Shown one piece after another: positions 33,234 through 44,271 of a DNA stretch of 64,000 nt. This DNA comes from Sisyra terminalis (lineage: Eukaryota > Arthropoda > Insecta > Neuroptera > Sisyridae), in the NCBI GenBank assembly GCA_958496175.1, contig OY292275.1, positions 27,567,001 through 27,631,000 of the forward strand. Reading direction: 5' to 3'. A program made the position numbers and the translations under genes. Each line of letters starts with the position of its first letter. Position 1 is the stretch's first letter. The notes beneath the pieces are model-generated. The model had not been told where the DNA came from. It did no database searches and saw only the letters and a list, made by a program, of their open reading frames with translations.

Positions 33234-36200
33234 ATGCCGCGAAAGCGTAAGTCTAATCTTTCCCAAAGCTCTAATAAAGCTCGATCTATGAAAGTAGCTA
33301 GACTTAACGAGACGTTTCCACAAGCCGAACTGCGAAGGCTTGAACAGGCGGAGCGTGAGGTAGCTCACAGAGCTGCTCAGACACCAGAGCAGTCCCAGGA
33401 TCGGCGTCGACAGCACGCTGAGTATCTAGCATCTCGACGGGCTGCCGAGACACCAGAACAGTCCCAAAACCGCCTTCGGCAGCATGCTGAGTATCTAGCA
33501 TCTCAACGGGCTGCTGAGACACCTGAACAGTCCCAAGCTCGACGTCAACAGAACGCTGAATATCTGGCATCTCAACGAGCTGATGAGACACCAGAACAGT
33601 CTCAAAACCGCCTTCGACAGCATGCTGAGTATCTAGCATCTCAACGGGCTGCTGAGACACCTGAACAGTCCCACGCTCGGCTTCTTCAGCAGGCAACTTA
33701 CATAGCGTCACAAAGAGCTACAGAAACCGTTGAAGAAGCTGAATCTCGCAGACGCGCTGTTGCTGAAAGGGCACAACAGCGACGTCTAATATTCAGAAGA
33801 AACACGTGGGGGGTATTCGACAAAGCTGCATTTGAGTACGACGAGACACTTGATTACGGAAGCCACAATCTTATAAAAATAGAACCTATGAACAAAGAAT
33901 GTAGATTTTGCGGTGCTCTTAAGTGGAAAGAAGAAGCTGCGGGCATGTGTTGTTCAGGAGGAAAAGTAGCTCTTGCTTCAATAGATGAGCCAGTTGAGCC
34001 GCTTAAAGAACTTTTCTCTCATGAAACAGATGAGTCTCGCCGTTTCCTAAAAAACATAAGAAAATACAACACGTGCTTCCACATGACATCTTTTGGGGCG
34101 GATAATATTGTTTCTATGCCAGGATTTTGTCCGACTTTTACAATACAAGGGCAAGTATACCACACAATTGGATCTTTGCTTCCTGCTACCAATACGCAAC
34201 CAAAATTTTTGCAAGTTTATTTCATGGGCGATGAGGAAGCACAAGTTAATAGGCGTTCTGAGTACGTGCAAGGTTTGGATAGAAACACGGTTCAAAAAAT
34301 ACAACAAGTTCTACATAATCACAACATTTTAGTACATGAATTTAAAATGGCTAAAGATAGAGTGACTAGCGATAATTACAAGGTTGTAATACACCCAGAT
34401 CGTGTACCACGTGGTGAACATGAAAGAAGATTCAATGCCCCGACCACAAATGAAATAGCTGCCTTAGTAGTTAGTAGTGAACAAACTGCTTCTCGGGATA
34501 TCGTTATTCAGGCGCATGATGACCGGCTCACTAGAGTTCCGGACACTCATAGATTTTATGACGCTCTCGAGTACCCGATAATTTTTTGGAAAGGACAAGA
34601 GGGGTACAGTTTTGATATTCCTCAGACAAACCCAGTTACAAAACTACCCATACCAAATAAAAAAGTGTCCTGTAAAGACTTTTATGCGTATCATATGATG
34701 GTACGTCGCAACGATTTTAATTTATTACTTCGATGTAGACTTCTCCTTCTTCAGTTTTTGGTGGACATGTATGTCAAAGTGGAGAGTGAGCGCTTAAGGT
34801 TTATTGCCTTGAACCAAACAAAACTGCGAGCAGAAAATTATATACATTTACAAGACGCGATAAGGAATGATGCGGATTTGAATCCAAATAACTTGGGTCA
34901 AATGGTAATTCTCCCGTCGTCATTTGTAAATAGCCCGAGATATCTTCATGAATACACGCAGGATGCGTTCACATACGTGCGTAACTACGGGAGGCCTGAT
35001 CTATTTATTACAATGACATGTAATCCCGCCTGGCCAGAAATCACTACAGAGCTCATGCCAGGTCAAAATTCAACGGACAGACACGACTTAACAGCCAGAG
35101 TATTTAAAATAAAAGTTCAAAAATTGGTTGCTCTACTTACAAAAGGTAAAATATTTGGTGATGTGAAGTGCTTCATGTACTCGATTGAATGGCAAAAAAG
35201 AGGTTTGCCTCACGTGCACTTACTGCTGTGGTTGATGGAAAAATTACGCCCTAATCAAATTGACGAAGTCATAAGTGCGGAGATACCAAATCCAGAAACT
35301 GATCGAAAGCTCTATGATACTGTGACCAAAAATATGATTCACGGTCCCTGTGGTGCACTAAATTCGTCATCACCTTGCATGAAGGAAGGAAAATGTACCA
35401 AAAAATATCCAAGGGCGCTTTTAAAAAATACTCAAACCAACGACAAAGGCTATCCTCTGTACAGGCGTAGAGCACCAGAAGATGGGGGCCGCACGATTAT
35501 TCAAAAAACCCGAGGTCACGAAGTTTTGGTTGACAATAGGTGGATTGTCCCATATTCTCCTCTGCTCTCTAAAATTTTTAATTGCCATATAAATGTAGAG
35601 TTCTGCAATACGGTACAGGCGATAAAATATATTTGTAAATATATTAATAAAGGCAGCGACCAGGCTATTTTTAACATCCGACAGCAAGGGAATGTTAATG
35701 TTGACCCGAGAGATGAGGTGCAAACATTTCGAGCCGGTCGATATGTTAGTAGCAACGAAGCAGCGTGGCGGATCTTGGGTTTGCCTCTGCATGAGAGATA
35801 CCCAGCAGTCACTCATCTTGCGGTACATCTGCCCAATGGTGAGCGGATTTACTTCACTGAAAACAATTTTAGAGAGAGAATGGCCGCACCACCTAAAACG
35901 ACGCTAACTGCATTTTTCCTGCTTTGCCAAAATGACGCATTTGCAAAAACATTACTTTATGTTGATGTACCCCGCTACTATACATGGAACGTGTCGTTAA
36001 AAGAATGGAAACGTCGTTTACAAGGAACCCCTGTCGACGGTTGGCCAGGTGTGAAGGCAGGAGATACTCTTGGGCGCATTTACACAGTGCACGTCAGTAA
36101 CTTTGAATGTTACTGTTTGCGAATGCTGCTGAATGTAATACAGGGCCCCACTAACTTCTTGGATCTAAAAACAGTTGACGGTCAAGAACTTGAAACTTTT

Positions 36201-37976
36201 CGACAAGCGTGTGAGAAGTTGGGGTTGTTGGAAGATGACAACCACTGGGATGCCACAATGGAAGAGGCCGTGCTGTGTCGTTCTCCTTCCCAAATAAGAG
36301 AGCTGTTTGCACTATTAATAACCACTTGCGGTTTATCTAATCCTCTACAACTATGGGATAAGTATAAAACTGCGTTATCAGAGGATATCTTGCACAGATT
36401 TGAAAGGATGAATCAAGTCAACGATGATCTATGTTTGAATGAAGCACTGACACTTATAGAGGACAAAATAATAACGATTTCCGGAAAGAAATTGTCCGAT
36501 TTCGGTATGCCCACACCACAGCGACGAGGAGAGCTGTCGACCGATTTGATTAAAGAACTAAGCTACAATACCGCTTTATTAGATGCCCAGGTCAGCGAAA
36601 CTGAGCCACGCCTGCTGCCAGAGCAAAAAGAAATTTATGACAAAATATCACAACGAGTTGAGCTTGGTGAAGGCGGCCTTTTTTTTCTTGATGCTCCGGG
36701 CGGTACAGGTAAAACTTTTTTGCTTAATTTGCTTCTAGCGAAAATTCGTAAGGACCGTAATGTGGCATTAGCTGTGGCATCCTCTGGGATCGCTGCAACA
36801 TTACTAAGTGGTGGAAGGACGGCACACTCGGTTTTTAAATTACCTCTTAATCTGGCAAGTGAAGAAACCCCAATGTGCAACATCAGTAAGAGCAGTGCCC
36901 GCGGTGCCCTGTTGCAACAATGTAAGCTAATCGTGTGGGACGAGTGCACTATGTCACACAAACGCGCCATCGAGGCGCTTGATCGCTGTCTACAAGACAT
37001 TCAAAGCAATCGAAAGTTGATGGGTGGTGTGGTAGTTTTATTGGCAGGGGATTTTAGACAGACTTTACCTGTTATCGAGAGAGGCACTGCAGCAGACGAA
37101 ATTAGCGCATGTCTAAAAACATCATATCTGTGGACCAAAGTTGAAAAGCTTTATCTTACCACTAACATGCGAGTTCAATTATTCCACGATGTCGAGTCAG
37201 GAGCATATGCTCAAAAACTCCTAGAAATTGGTGAAGGCCGCCTGGACACCGACCCAGAAGGTATGGTTCTTTTCACACACCAATTTTGTCATGTTGTGGA
37301 GTCGGAAGACGAACTAATTGATCAAGTTTTTCCGAATCTGCAACAATATATTTATAACGAAAATTGGTTGTGTGAAAGAACCATACTGGCTCCAAAAAAT
37401 GAGACTGTTTCGAAAGTAAATAAAAAAATCTTGGACAAAATAACTAGCGAAATATTCGTGTATAACTCCATCGACACAGTTATGTCATCCGATGACACTA
37501 CAAGTTATCCCGTAGAGTTCCTAAACTCTTTAGAGTTGTCCGGGGTGCCATCACACAAGTTGGAATTAAAGGTAGGTGTACCTGTTTTGTTAATGCGTAA
37601 CCTGGACGCGCCAAGATTATGCAACGGCACTCGGTTGCAAGTTAACGAACTAGGGAGGCACATTGTGAAGGCCACAATTTTAACTGGAGAAGCCAAGGGA
37701 GACAATTTTCTTATACCGCGCATCCCAATCATACCCAACAACTTGCCATTCAATTTTAAACGCCTGCAGTTCCCATTGAAAGTCGCATTTTCAATGACGA
37801 TCAACAAATCGCAGGGTCAAACCTTAAAGGTAGCAGGCATACATTTGGGCACGCCATGTTTTTCTCACGGTCAGCTCTATGTGGCTTGCTCACGTGTTTC
37901 CAAAGCGAAAAATCTGCATGTTTATGCTGAAGGAAAAAAATCGCTAAAAATAGTTTATAGAAGCATACTGCAGTAG
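33234..37976 (+). CDS. Helitron Rep-helicase (RepHel)
   Basis: A single 1580-residue frame. Residues ~40-165 are tandem ~24-residue Gln/Ala-rich repeats. A zinc-binding CRFCGAL...CC cluster starts at Cys223. The Helitron-like N domain and Rep follow: HUH endonuclease motif His660-Val-His662 and catalytic tyrosines Tyr799 and Tyr803 (YICKY). The C-terminal half is a Pif1-family superfamily 1B helicase: Walker A GGTGKT (1156-1161), Walker B Asp1236-Glu1237, GDFRQTLPV, MTINKSQGQT and VACSRV. Rep nicks and joins single strands in rolling-circle transposition and the helicase unwinds. All key residues are present. The first Met in the frame lies after a stop-rich leader, in context AATTATGCC. Confidence 0.95.
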   Translation: MPRKRKSNLSQSSNKARSMKVARLNETFPQAELRRLEQAEREVAHRAAQTPEQSQDRRRQHAEYLASRRAAETPEQSQNRLRQHAEYLASQRAAETPEQSQARRQQNAEYLASQRADETPEQSQNRLRQHAEYLASQRAAETPEQSHARLLQQATYIASQRATETVEEAESRRRAVAERAQQRRLIFRRNTWGVFDKAAFEYDETLDYGSHNLIKIEPMNKECRFCGALKWKEEAAGMCCSGGKVALASIDEPVEPLKELFSHETDESRRFLKNIRKYNTCFHMTSFGADNIVSMPGFCPTFTIQGQVYHTIGSLLPATNTQPKFLQVYFMGDEEAQVNRRSEYVQGLDRNTVQKIQQVLHNHNILVHEFKMAKDRVTSDNYKVVIHPDRVPRGEHERRFNAPTTNEIAALVVSSEQTASRDIVIQAHDDRLTRVPDTHRFYDALEYPIIFWKGQEGYSFDIPQTNPVTKLPIPNKKVSCKDFYAYHMMVRRNDFNLLLRCRLLLLQFLVDMYVKVESERLRFIALNQTKLRAENYIHLQDAIRNDADLNPNNLGQMVILPSSFVNSPRYLHEYTQDAFTYVRNYGRPDLFITMTCNPAWPEITTELMPGQNSTDRHDLTARVFKIKVQKLVALLTKGKIFGDVKCFMYSIEWQKRGLPHVHLLLWLMEKLRPNQIDEVISAEIPNPETDRKLYDTVTKNMIHGPCGALNSSSPCMKEGKCTKKYPRALLKNTQTNDKGYPLYRRRAPEDGGRTIIQKTRGHEVLVDNRWIVPYSPLLSKIFNCHINVEFCNTVQAIKYICKYINKGSDQAIFNIRQQGNVNVDPRDEVQTFRAGRYVSSNEAAWRILGLPLHERYPAVTHLAVHLPNGERIYFTENNFRERMAAPPKTTLTAFFLLCQNDAFAKTLLYVDVPRYYTWNVSLKEWKRRLQGTPVDGWPGVKAGDTLGRIYTVHVSNFECYCLRMLLNVIQGPTNFLDLKTVDGQELETFRQACEKLGLLEDDNHWDATMEEAVLCRSPSQIRELFALLITTCGLSNPLQLWDKYKTALSEDILHRFERMNQVNDDLCLNEALTLIEDKIITISGKKLSDFGMPTPQRRGELSTDLIKELSYNTALLDAQVSETEPRLLPEQKEIYDKISQRVELGEGGLFFLDAPGGTGKTFLLNLLLAKIRKDRNVALAVASSGIAATLLSGGRTAHSVFKLPLNLASEETPMCNISKSSARGALLQQCKLIVWDECTMSHKRAIEALDRCLQDIQSNRKLMGGVVVLLAGDFRQTLPVIERGTAADEISACLKTSYLWTKVEKLYLTTNMRVQLFHDVESGAYAQKLLEIGEGRLDTDPEGMVLFTHQFCHVVESEDELIDQVFPNLQQYIYNENWLCERTILAPKNETVSKVNKKILDKITSEIFVYNSIDTVMSSDDTTSYPVEFLNSLELSGVPSHKLELKVGVPVLLMRNLDAPRLCNGTRLQVNELGRHIVKATILTGEAKGDNFLIPRIPIIPNNLPFNFKRLQFPLKVAFSMTINKSQGQTLKVAGIHLGTPCFSHGQLYVACSRVSKAKNLHVYAEGKKSLKIVYRSILQ
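33376..33718 (+). repeat. 72-bp tandem repeats inside the RepHel gene
   Basis: About five units encode (A/D)ETPEQSQ-x-RxxQ(H/N)AEYLASQRA. The unit length, a multiple of three, keeps the frame. Units 2 and 4 (around 33457 and 33601) are nearly identical in DNA, which points to recent unequal exchange. The protein segment is probably helical and basic-acidic in alternation. Confidence 0.85.
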
Positions 37977-38192
37977 CTACCTATAGGCCTATGATTAGGG
38001 GTTTGCAGTGCTTAATTACTGTATTTCTTATGTTGACAATATTGTTACGTTATTACAGTGCGAATGTAACATCTCAATATTGTCAGACTGTTATATTTTT
38101 CAAATACGACCCAAAAATTATGTATGTTATAATTTTAATGTCATAATGTTAGTTCTTTTCACGCTAATATAAGCTACTCGAAATACTAATAC

Positions 38193-38285
38193 TGCGCACA
38201 CGAAGTCGCGGGCACCAGTTATTGATACATAAAGACCTTGCTTTTATTCGAATTACACGCAGACGAAGTCGCGGGCAAAAGCTAG
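38193..38285 (+). repeat. Duplicated Helitron 3' terminus
   Basis: GCGCACACGAAGTCGCGGGCACC at 38193 and ACGCAGACGAAGTCGCGGGCAAA at 38257 are two copies of the same terminal motif. Only the second is followed by CTAG-T; the first has CCAGT. The first is therefore probably an old, bypassed terminator. Confidence 0.7.
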
Positions 38286-39780
38286 TAGTTTATAAAAAGC
38301 GCTATGATTGGCTACAATTGGCTTTAAATATAACGATCCTAGAAGGCTAAGGAAATATGTTCTTTAACTAAATCACTTCGACCATATTCAATTCAATTAA
38401 AACATCTGGAAACATCTTAAAAAATTAATACAATTTGAAAATTATAAGAGATAAGAATGTTTACTTCGTTGGCGATTTTTGGTTAAAAACGTGTATGCAG
38501 ATTAATTCATTTCCCCTGCATCATTGTTTAAACTTTACAATGAATGAATATTTCTAATATAATTATCATCTTTGGATTGATTCAAAATAAAAATGATTGA
38601 AAAACCGTTATAACAATCATTTCAGCAATAATATCATTCAAAAAATAGTATTATTATTGCCACGACTTCTTTTTCCGAAATATATTTGAATGTATTACTT
38701 TAAATTTTCACACTCAATGAACATATTTGCGGAAACAATGAAATTTGAATTTGAGTGCATTACGGAGGGAGGTTATGTCTTGCTTAGTTATTGTAATTTT
38801 ATTGTAAATTATTGTAATTTTAATACAATAAAAAATTGTAAATATTGTAATTGTAATTTAGTTATTCTAAACTTTGAAACGGCTAAAAAGACTCAAAACG
38901 AGAAGTAATCAGCGAAAATTTGTAAATTCTGTAAAAACTATCTACAATTTAGTTCGGTATTTAAAACGTATGCTTGAAAATTGGTATAAAAATCTCGCCA
39001 GGTTTACGTCTCAATTTTCTGGTGAAAACTCATGTCAATGATAATTATGAAAGTTATTTTCATGTTCATATTCCTAACAATTAAAGTTTGAAAAATCCTT
39101 TGAAACCGACAAGAATCGAAAATTAAAACAGCCAGTAATCATCAGTAGTGGGATAAGTGACCAACAAAAAAAACAATTATATTTACGACAAAGAAAAATA
39201 AAGATGCGTACATCAGGCTAAACTTGCGGTAAATTGTGAATTTTAAGATATAATAACCCGAGATAGACTAGCGAATTAAAAACGTAGAAAGATATACATG
39301 CGCACACCACGCTAAACTAACAGTAAATTGTAAATTTTAAGAAATAATAATCCGAGATAGGTAAGTATTGATACTTCGAACAGAGCAGGTGATTGAAACT
39401 AATAATATCCTGAGAGAGATTAGCGAATTAAAAATGAAGAAAGATATTGATGCGTTTACCAGGTATTACAATCTTTTAATATTACTTTTTACCTTAATCT
39501 TTAATGAGTAAATTTTTTAAAAAAAAATCGAATAAAGTCGAAGCCTCAAACATTCTTACTAGATCGCGACGAAAAATATATTGTTTTAATTGGTTTTAAT
39601 TTATTAATTTATAACACTTGACAAACATTGAAAATCAATAAAAATCAACATTTTTAAAATTAGATTTCAGTCAATTGAAATTTACAATTACATAAAAAAT
39701 TAAACTTACCGTACGTATGCATTGTTAAACTATTGTTTGTATAACAAAATACAATTTTTAATTCAGAATAAAGAATTTAC
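38286..39780. other. AT-rich interval without a recognised gene
   Basis: Repeated ATAATAATCCGAGATAG-like and GAAAGATATNNATGCG phrases occur at 39240, 39350 and 39420, with similar wording at 42000, suggesting an old tandem or dispersed repeat. No coding signal. Confidence 0.4.
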
Positions 39781-39781
39781 T

Positions 39782-41830
39782 ATGGAGCATGAAGAACTAC
39801 GCCCTTTGCTGAATTTTTTTTCTACCATTACCTCTTATCCCAGCATCATTGGTAGTTCTGATAATGCACAAAATTTTTTAGAAGAAATGCGATTAGTACC
39901 CAGCCGAGATACAAATCCTCCTTTGTGCTGCGGTAAAAAAATGAAGGTTGAAACAGATCGGCGTTCGAAACTGGGTTGGTTTTGGCGATGTGCAGCGTGT
40001 GAAAGCCACTTAAAAAAGGCAATATTGCATGTCGCATAACAAAAAACCCGAGCAGTGGATCTTTCTGTGAAGGAAATCATTTCAAAATTACGATGATAGA
40101 TGTATTAATAATTATTTTTGGGTTTGTGACGAGGAGAGAAAAGTCACTGAAATTTTTATGGATTTAAAAAAATTAAGGAAACGGCATAGTTTGGAAAATG
40201 TTCATATTAATACAAATGCTAATATTTTCACTTTTTGCAGGGAAGTGTGTGAGGTTATCGTGTCCAATTTGGGGGGATTGGAAAAACAGTTCAGTTTGAT
40301 GAAATGTTCTTAACTAAACGTAAATATAATAGAGGACGCGTAACCGAACAAATGATTGTTACAGTTCTTGGATTGTTTTATAAGGAGGATAAGACAGGGG
40401 TGTTTTTGAAAGTGAATTTCAAAAGTTAACAAGATTTATGGCCTTTTATAAAAAAGTATGTTAAGTATGATACAAGTAGAGTAGCGACTGATGGTGGAAA
40501 ACAATATGATGGTGTACAAAATTTGTTTACTTTCAGTACAATTCACTTAACGACAAACCATAGTAAAGGTGAATTTGTCGATATTAACAATCCATTAAAC
40601 ACGAATCAACGATTTGGAAAACCAAAATAAATTATTTAAACAGTCATTACCATGGGGGTGTCACTCATATGGCAGACTTGGTTCCCAAAAAAAAATAATT
40701 TCTCTCGACGTCGATAGATGGCGAATGGGGGCGAATGTGGGGCTGTAGTTCTACTTGCTGGCGGTACGAGGCGCTATAGTGAAGTGAAATTTGCTTGATG
40801 TACGTTTATTGGTTAATTTCAAATTTGAGCTTGCACCCCTCCTTGTCAGTAGAAATCGCCGAAATCGGCTTACGAAGTATTAATTGGCTGTGTCGACATG
40901 TTTTCGTATTTTAGTTAACAAAAGTGAACCTCGTGTTTCTTATCTGGCGTCAATTTTATATGTGTTACGTCAATAGATTATCAATAGATCATCTGTTTAA
41001 CTTACTAAAAGAATTAAAAAGGTATGTATTTATAATTTACTGGCCAATATCCACCCTTTATGGGTTGCATTATAATATGTCAACATATAACCTTTAAATT
41101 GTAACTGCTCTCTAATATGGGAATCAATTCATATTTTCCTAATTAAACAAAAATGTAGCCCTGCAACTTTAATTTTAACTTGTCGGCATCAAAGGGCATC
41201 AATATTAATTTAGAACTAAGTAACGGTACATAATTGTTGACATATTATTTAACATTTTTGAAGTACACATTTTTACAATATTACTTTTTTTTCAAGTGAA
41301 GTAAATTTATTCGAGCAACTATTCGACAACATTTCTAAGCAGTCATAATTTATGGCGACTGTAAGAGAGAACTTCCAGAATTCATCCAAGATGTGGATAT
41401 GGGCGCATTTTTATAATATATCCTTTAACATGTTTTTATAATTTTGTAACTAGAAACCATAACCATATCATCTTATTTCTTGGTTATTTACATTTTATAA
41501 TTTCAAATAGTGTTATATTTTTGTTCTGTATTTTAATATTGCAAATAAAAAATTAAATTTTAAAAGTTTCATTATTATATGGGGGTAACATTTTTCAGAA
41601 ATAAAATAAATAAAAATTTGAAAATTGCGCGCAAAGTATTTACAATAAGGTACCGTTGTTATCGGCACTAGCATCACATCTCCTACACTAGCACCGCCAG
41701 TACTCGTCGAGAGGAACTGAGCATTTTTAGGAAGACAAAATTAACATTGAGTGGCCCTCCCATGGTCATTACCATGTAAAAATACATCAGTACATGGCTG
41801 AATTTATTACCGAAGCAACATTTTAAAAAA
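39782..41830 (+). pseudogene. Merlin (IS1016/ISXO2-like) transposase, split
   Basis: The N-terminal frame reads MEHEELRPLLNFF and then a zinc ribbon PPLCCGKKMKVETDRRSKLG WFWRCAAC (CxnC...CxxC). After frame breaks come REVCEVIVSN, GKTVQFDEM-like sequence with the first catalytic Asp, TKRKYNRGRVTEQMI, RVATDGGKQYDGV with the second Asp, and TNHSKGEFVDINNPLNTNQR, all matching the DDE_Tnp_IS1595 pattern (KRKYNRGR; NHS..FVD.....HTN). A 1.1-kb element interrupts at 40650; beyond it, from 41772, HVKIHQYMAEFI continues the C-terminus. Terminal repeats of the Merlin itself were not found. A cut-and-paste transposase, now dead. Confidence 0.75.
40650..41765. mobile_element. 1.1-kb non-autonomous TIR element inside Merlin
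   Basis: Ends CCATGGGGGTGTCACTCA and, in reverse complement, CCATGGGAGGGCCACTCA match at 15 of 18 bases. TCATTA flanks both sides (40644-40649, 41766-41771), and the repeat extends to TCATTACCATG if the terminal CCATG is counted. The Merlin reading resumes across the site. The interior has a GC-rich start (GGCGAATGGGGGCGAATG) and AT-rich middle with no gene. Superfamily not determined. Confidence 0.7.
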
Positions 41831-42779
41831 GTATGAAACTTGGTCTCAGATCATGCAATTAAAAATGAAAAAAGTAAAAAATGCTTATATTTGTTGATAC
41901 TTGAAATGATTTAGGCTTAGTTAACTTGAACAAGATTTCGAGTTTACTATAATTCTTTCCCCGTTAAGACTTATTTTGAGGGAATAGTTAGTCAAAAATA
42001 ATATCCTGAGAGGGATTAACGATTTAAAATTAAAATACTTAAATGTTTATAAATGTTAATGTAGGGAAACATTTTATGGATAACTGATCTTAAGTTTGGT
42101 AATTTTATTTTCATGAGAAAACATAGGTTCTGAATGAATCAGAGTTACCCGTTCCAAGAAAATATAATTTCTTATACTGTTAAATTTCAGTTTCTATTCT
42201 TTTAATTTTTATTAAATAAATGTTGTCTTTCTTCATTCTTGTAAAATAATTCAACCTCATCAGTTGTATTTTTAGTGTGACATTTTGTGATTTGACAAAG
42301 TTGAGTGAATTTGTTTTTGACAACAGGCTGCTTCATTTTTTGGTATGTTAGCCTAAATTTTATATACATTAGTTTAAAAATTTAATTGTAGAAACTTACG
42401 AAAAAAAAATTGGAAATGAAATTAGAAACATTTCCAATATCTGTCGTTATAAAGTTGTTAAAATTAAAATCCTGTTAGAAACTTTTGAAATCAATTTTCA
42501 AATTCGATTTGAACTTTATTTTCGCTAAAAATAGACCATTGTAAAATGTTGAATATTTCCTAAAATATCCTTGCTGTAAAATTGTTGTGACAATAGCTGC
42601 CCATTTTACTTAGTAACATTGATTACAAGGTACCTTGAGGAAACCCAAAACTTAACAACCCCACCCTTATAAACAAAACCGCTCACCTGGTACTCTTCAT
42701 AAATTCATACCACCAAATAATTTAATCGGAGTATACCAGAATGGAACAAAAACTGCTGAATATTATATATTGTAGTAAA
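41831..42779. other. AT-rich interval without a recognised gene
   Basis: No coding or terminal motif recognised. The right end, from about 42630, may be leader sequence of the Jockey fragment that follows. Confidence 0.45.
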
Positions 42780-43527
42780 TATATATTGTAGTGGAACCTG
42801 AACGGGTTCTATCAAAAGGTCGAATATTTGAAGCTTCTAATTCATGAACAGGATCCACTCTGCATATGCCTACAGGAGACAAAGTTTTACACCAACCACT
42901 GTGGGACTCTTAAAGGGTATGAATCATATTACAATAACAGAGTGGGTGCTGGGCGAGTCAGTGGAGGTGTCGCTATATATGCGAAACCAATAACACTGCC
43001 AGAAATTATTCAGATTCAGACGCCTTTGGAAGCGGTGTCAATAAAAATCCGATATCTAATTGGGGTGACAATCTGCAATATCTATATTCCAAATAGTTTT
43101 GCATTCAATGCAGAACTGATGGACGACCTAATGAATCAACTACCCAAGCCGATTATAACGTTAGGAGGTTTCAACGCCCACCATTTATGGTTCACAAAAA
43201 TGCGATGCGAGAGGCACATTGCTGACGGATTGGTTGGTAAATAATGAAGATCTAATCTTATTAAACTCTGAAGAACCAACTCACTTTAATATTGCAAACG
43301 GTAGCACAAGCAATATTGACCTCACAGCGGTGAATAGATCCTTAGTTGCCGGAATAGAATGGGCACCATCAAAAAAACCTATATGGCAGTGATCACTTCC
43401 CCATCAATATAAAAATGGAAACTCCGAACAGCCACGGAAGCAGTGGAAATACTATACCAAAAAGCTGACTGGGAACTATTTCAAAAAACAATTGATGAAA
43501 AAAATCCCATCACCACAGTACTGAGCG
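42780..43527 (+). pseudogene. Jockey-type LINE endonuclease (APE) domain
   Basis: The frame opens WNLNGFYQKVEYLKLL, then DPLCICLQETKF (catalytic Glu of the APE fold), VSGGVAIYAK, VTICNIYIPNS, and LGGFNAHHLWF, where the usual GDFNAHH Asp has become Gly. After a shift the rest is readable: GTLLTDWLVNNEDLILLNSE, EEPTHFN and SNIDLTAVNRSL with the late Asp. The RT is absent because a minus-strand BEL/Pao begins at 43530. The endonuclease nicks the target for LINE insertion. The lost Asp and frame breaks mean it is inactive. Confidence 0.85.
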
Positions 43528-43529
43528 AA

Positions 43530-44271
43530 GTCCGTCCAATTAACGTGAGAAGATCTGGTACGCACTTCCGCAAGTCCCAGAATTTTGAATGTTGACTCGT
43601 TGAACTCGTGACAATCGTTGACGTTATTGTGAGAACTATCAAGCATATTGAACTGTGGGTGATTGCTTTTCCATTTGGCTAAAGTAAAGCAACCCTCCTT
43701 GCACATCGCTTCTACTTCAGACGCTATATCATTCAGATCGTCCAAGTTATCAGCTCCACCACTAATATCATCGACAAAGCTGCCTCGCTTGAACGGTTCG
43801 ACAGCTAGTGAGTACTTGTGACCCTCGTCAGCGACTAGTTTTTTGACGCAGCGATCTGCTAGATACGGCGCTAAGGTTGTGCCATAAGTAACGGTGCGAA
43901 GTTCGAAAATCTTCCATATTTGATCAACGGCTTCAGCCCAGATGATCCGTTGGAACTTTCGATTTTCAGGAAGAACCAAAATGTAGTCAAACATCTTGAC
44001 AATGTCCGTGGTGAAAATAAATTGGAAGAAGCGTATGTAGAGTAAAACGTCGAAGATATCGTTTTGCGTTTTTGGATCTGCATGCAGGGTATTGTTGAGA
44101 GAAGTTCCAATTGACGTGTGAGAGGAGCCGTTGAACACGACTCGGATCTTGTCATTTTGCAAAACACCGTGATGTGGTAGATAATATTCTTCGTCTATCG
44201 TGTTTGAATCTAGAACTTGGCACATGTGATCCAGAGATTCATAGTTCTTGAGAAAATCTATATATTTTTGA
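43530..44271 (-). pseudogene. BEL/Pao reverse transcriptase palm
   Basis: The 249-residue frame includes EEYYLPHHGVL, KIRVVFNGSSHTSIGTSLNN, FIFTTDIVKMFDYILV (motif A; the catalytic Asp of TxDIxxMF is present), VTYGTTLAPYLADRCVKKLV, and KRGSFVDDISGG with the FVDD box. Residues upstream of the first Met (KYIDFLKNYESLDHM) continue to the Helitron junction at 44272 and carry on beyond it at 47175. All catalytic Asp residues appear intact, but the frame drifts after KILGLAEVRT and the element ends. Confidence 0.85.

Larger units (their letters stand above)
32315..38285 (+). mobile_element. Helitron, near-intact and autonomous-type
   Basis: The 5' end is TCCTACTAATATTATAAAGG preceded by A; the 3' end is ACGCAGACGAAGTCGCGGGC then AAAAGCTAG followed by T. 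Both are canonical for arthropod Helitrons inserted between A and T without duplication. The 5.97-kb element carries one uninterrupted Rep-helicase gene. The subterminal 5' part contains GGATGGATGTATGGATGGATG and the AAACTACTAAACGG motif typical of these elements. With both ends and the gene intact it could have been active recently and may have driven the other copies in this genome. Confidence 0.93.

Noticed and set aside
33304..33711. 135-residue open frame antisense to the Helitron gene
   Set aside because: It is the shadow of the 72-bp tandem repeat, whose period is a multiple of three and keeps the opposite frame open.
35421..35828. Overlapping antisense frames within RepHel
   Set aside because: They lie wholly inside a gene with full domain support and show no known motif.
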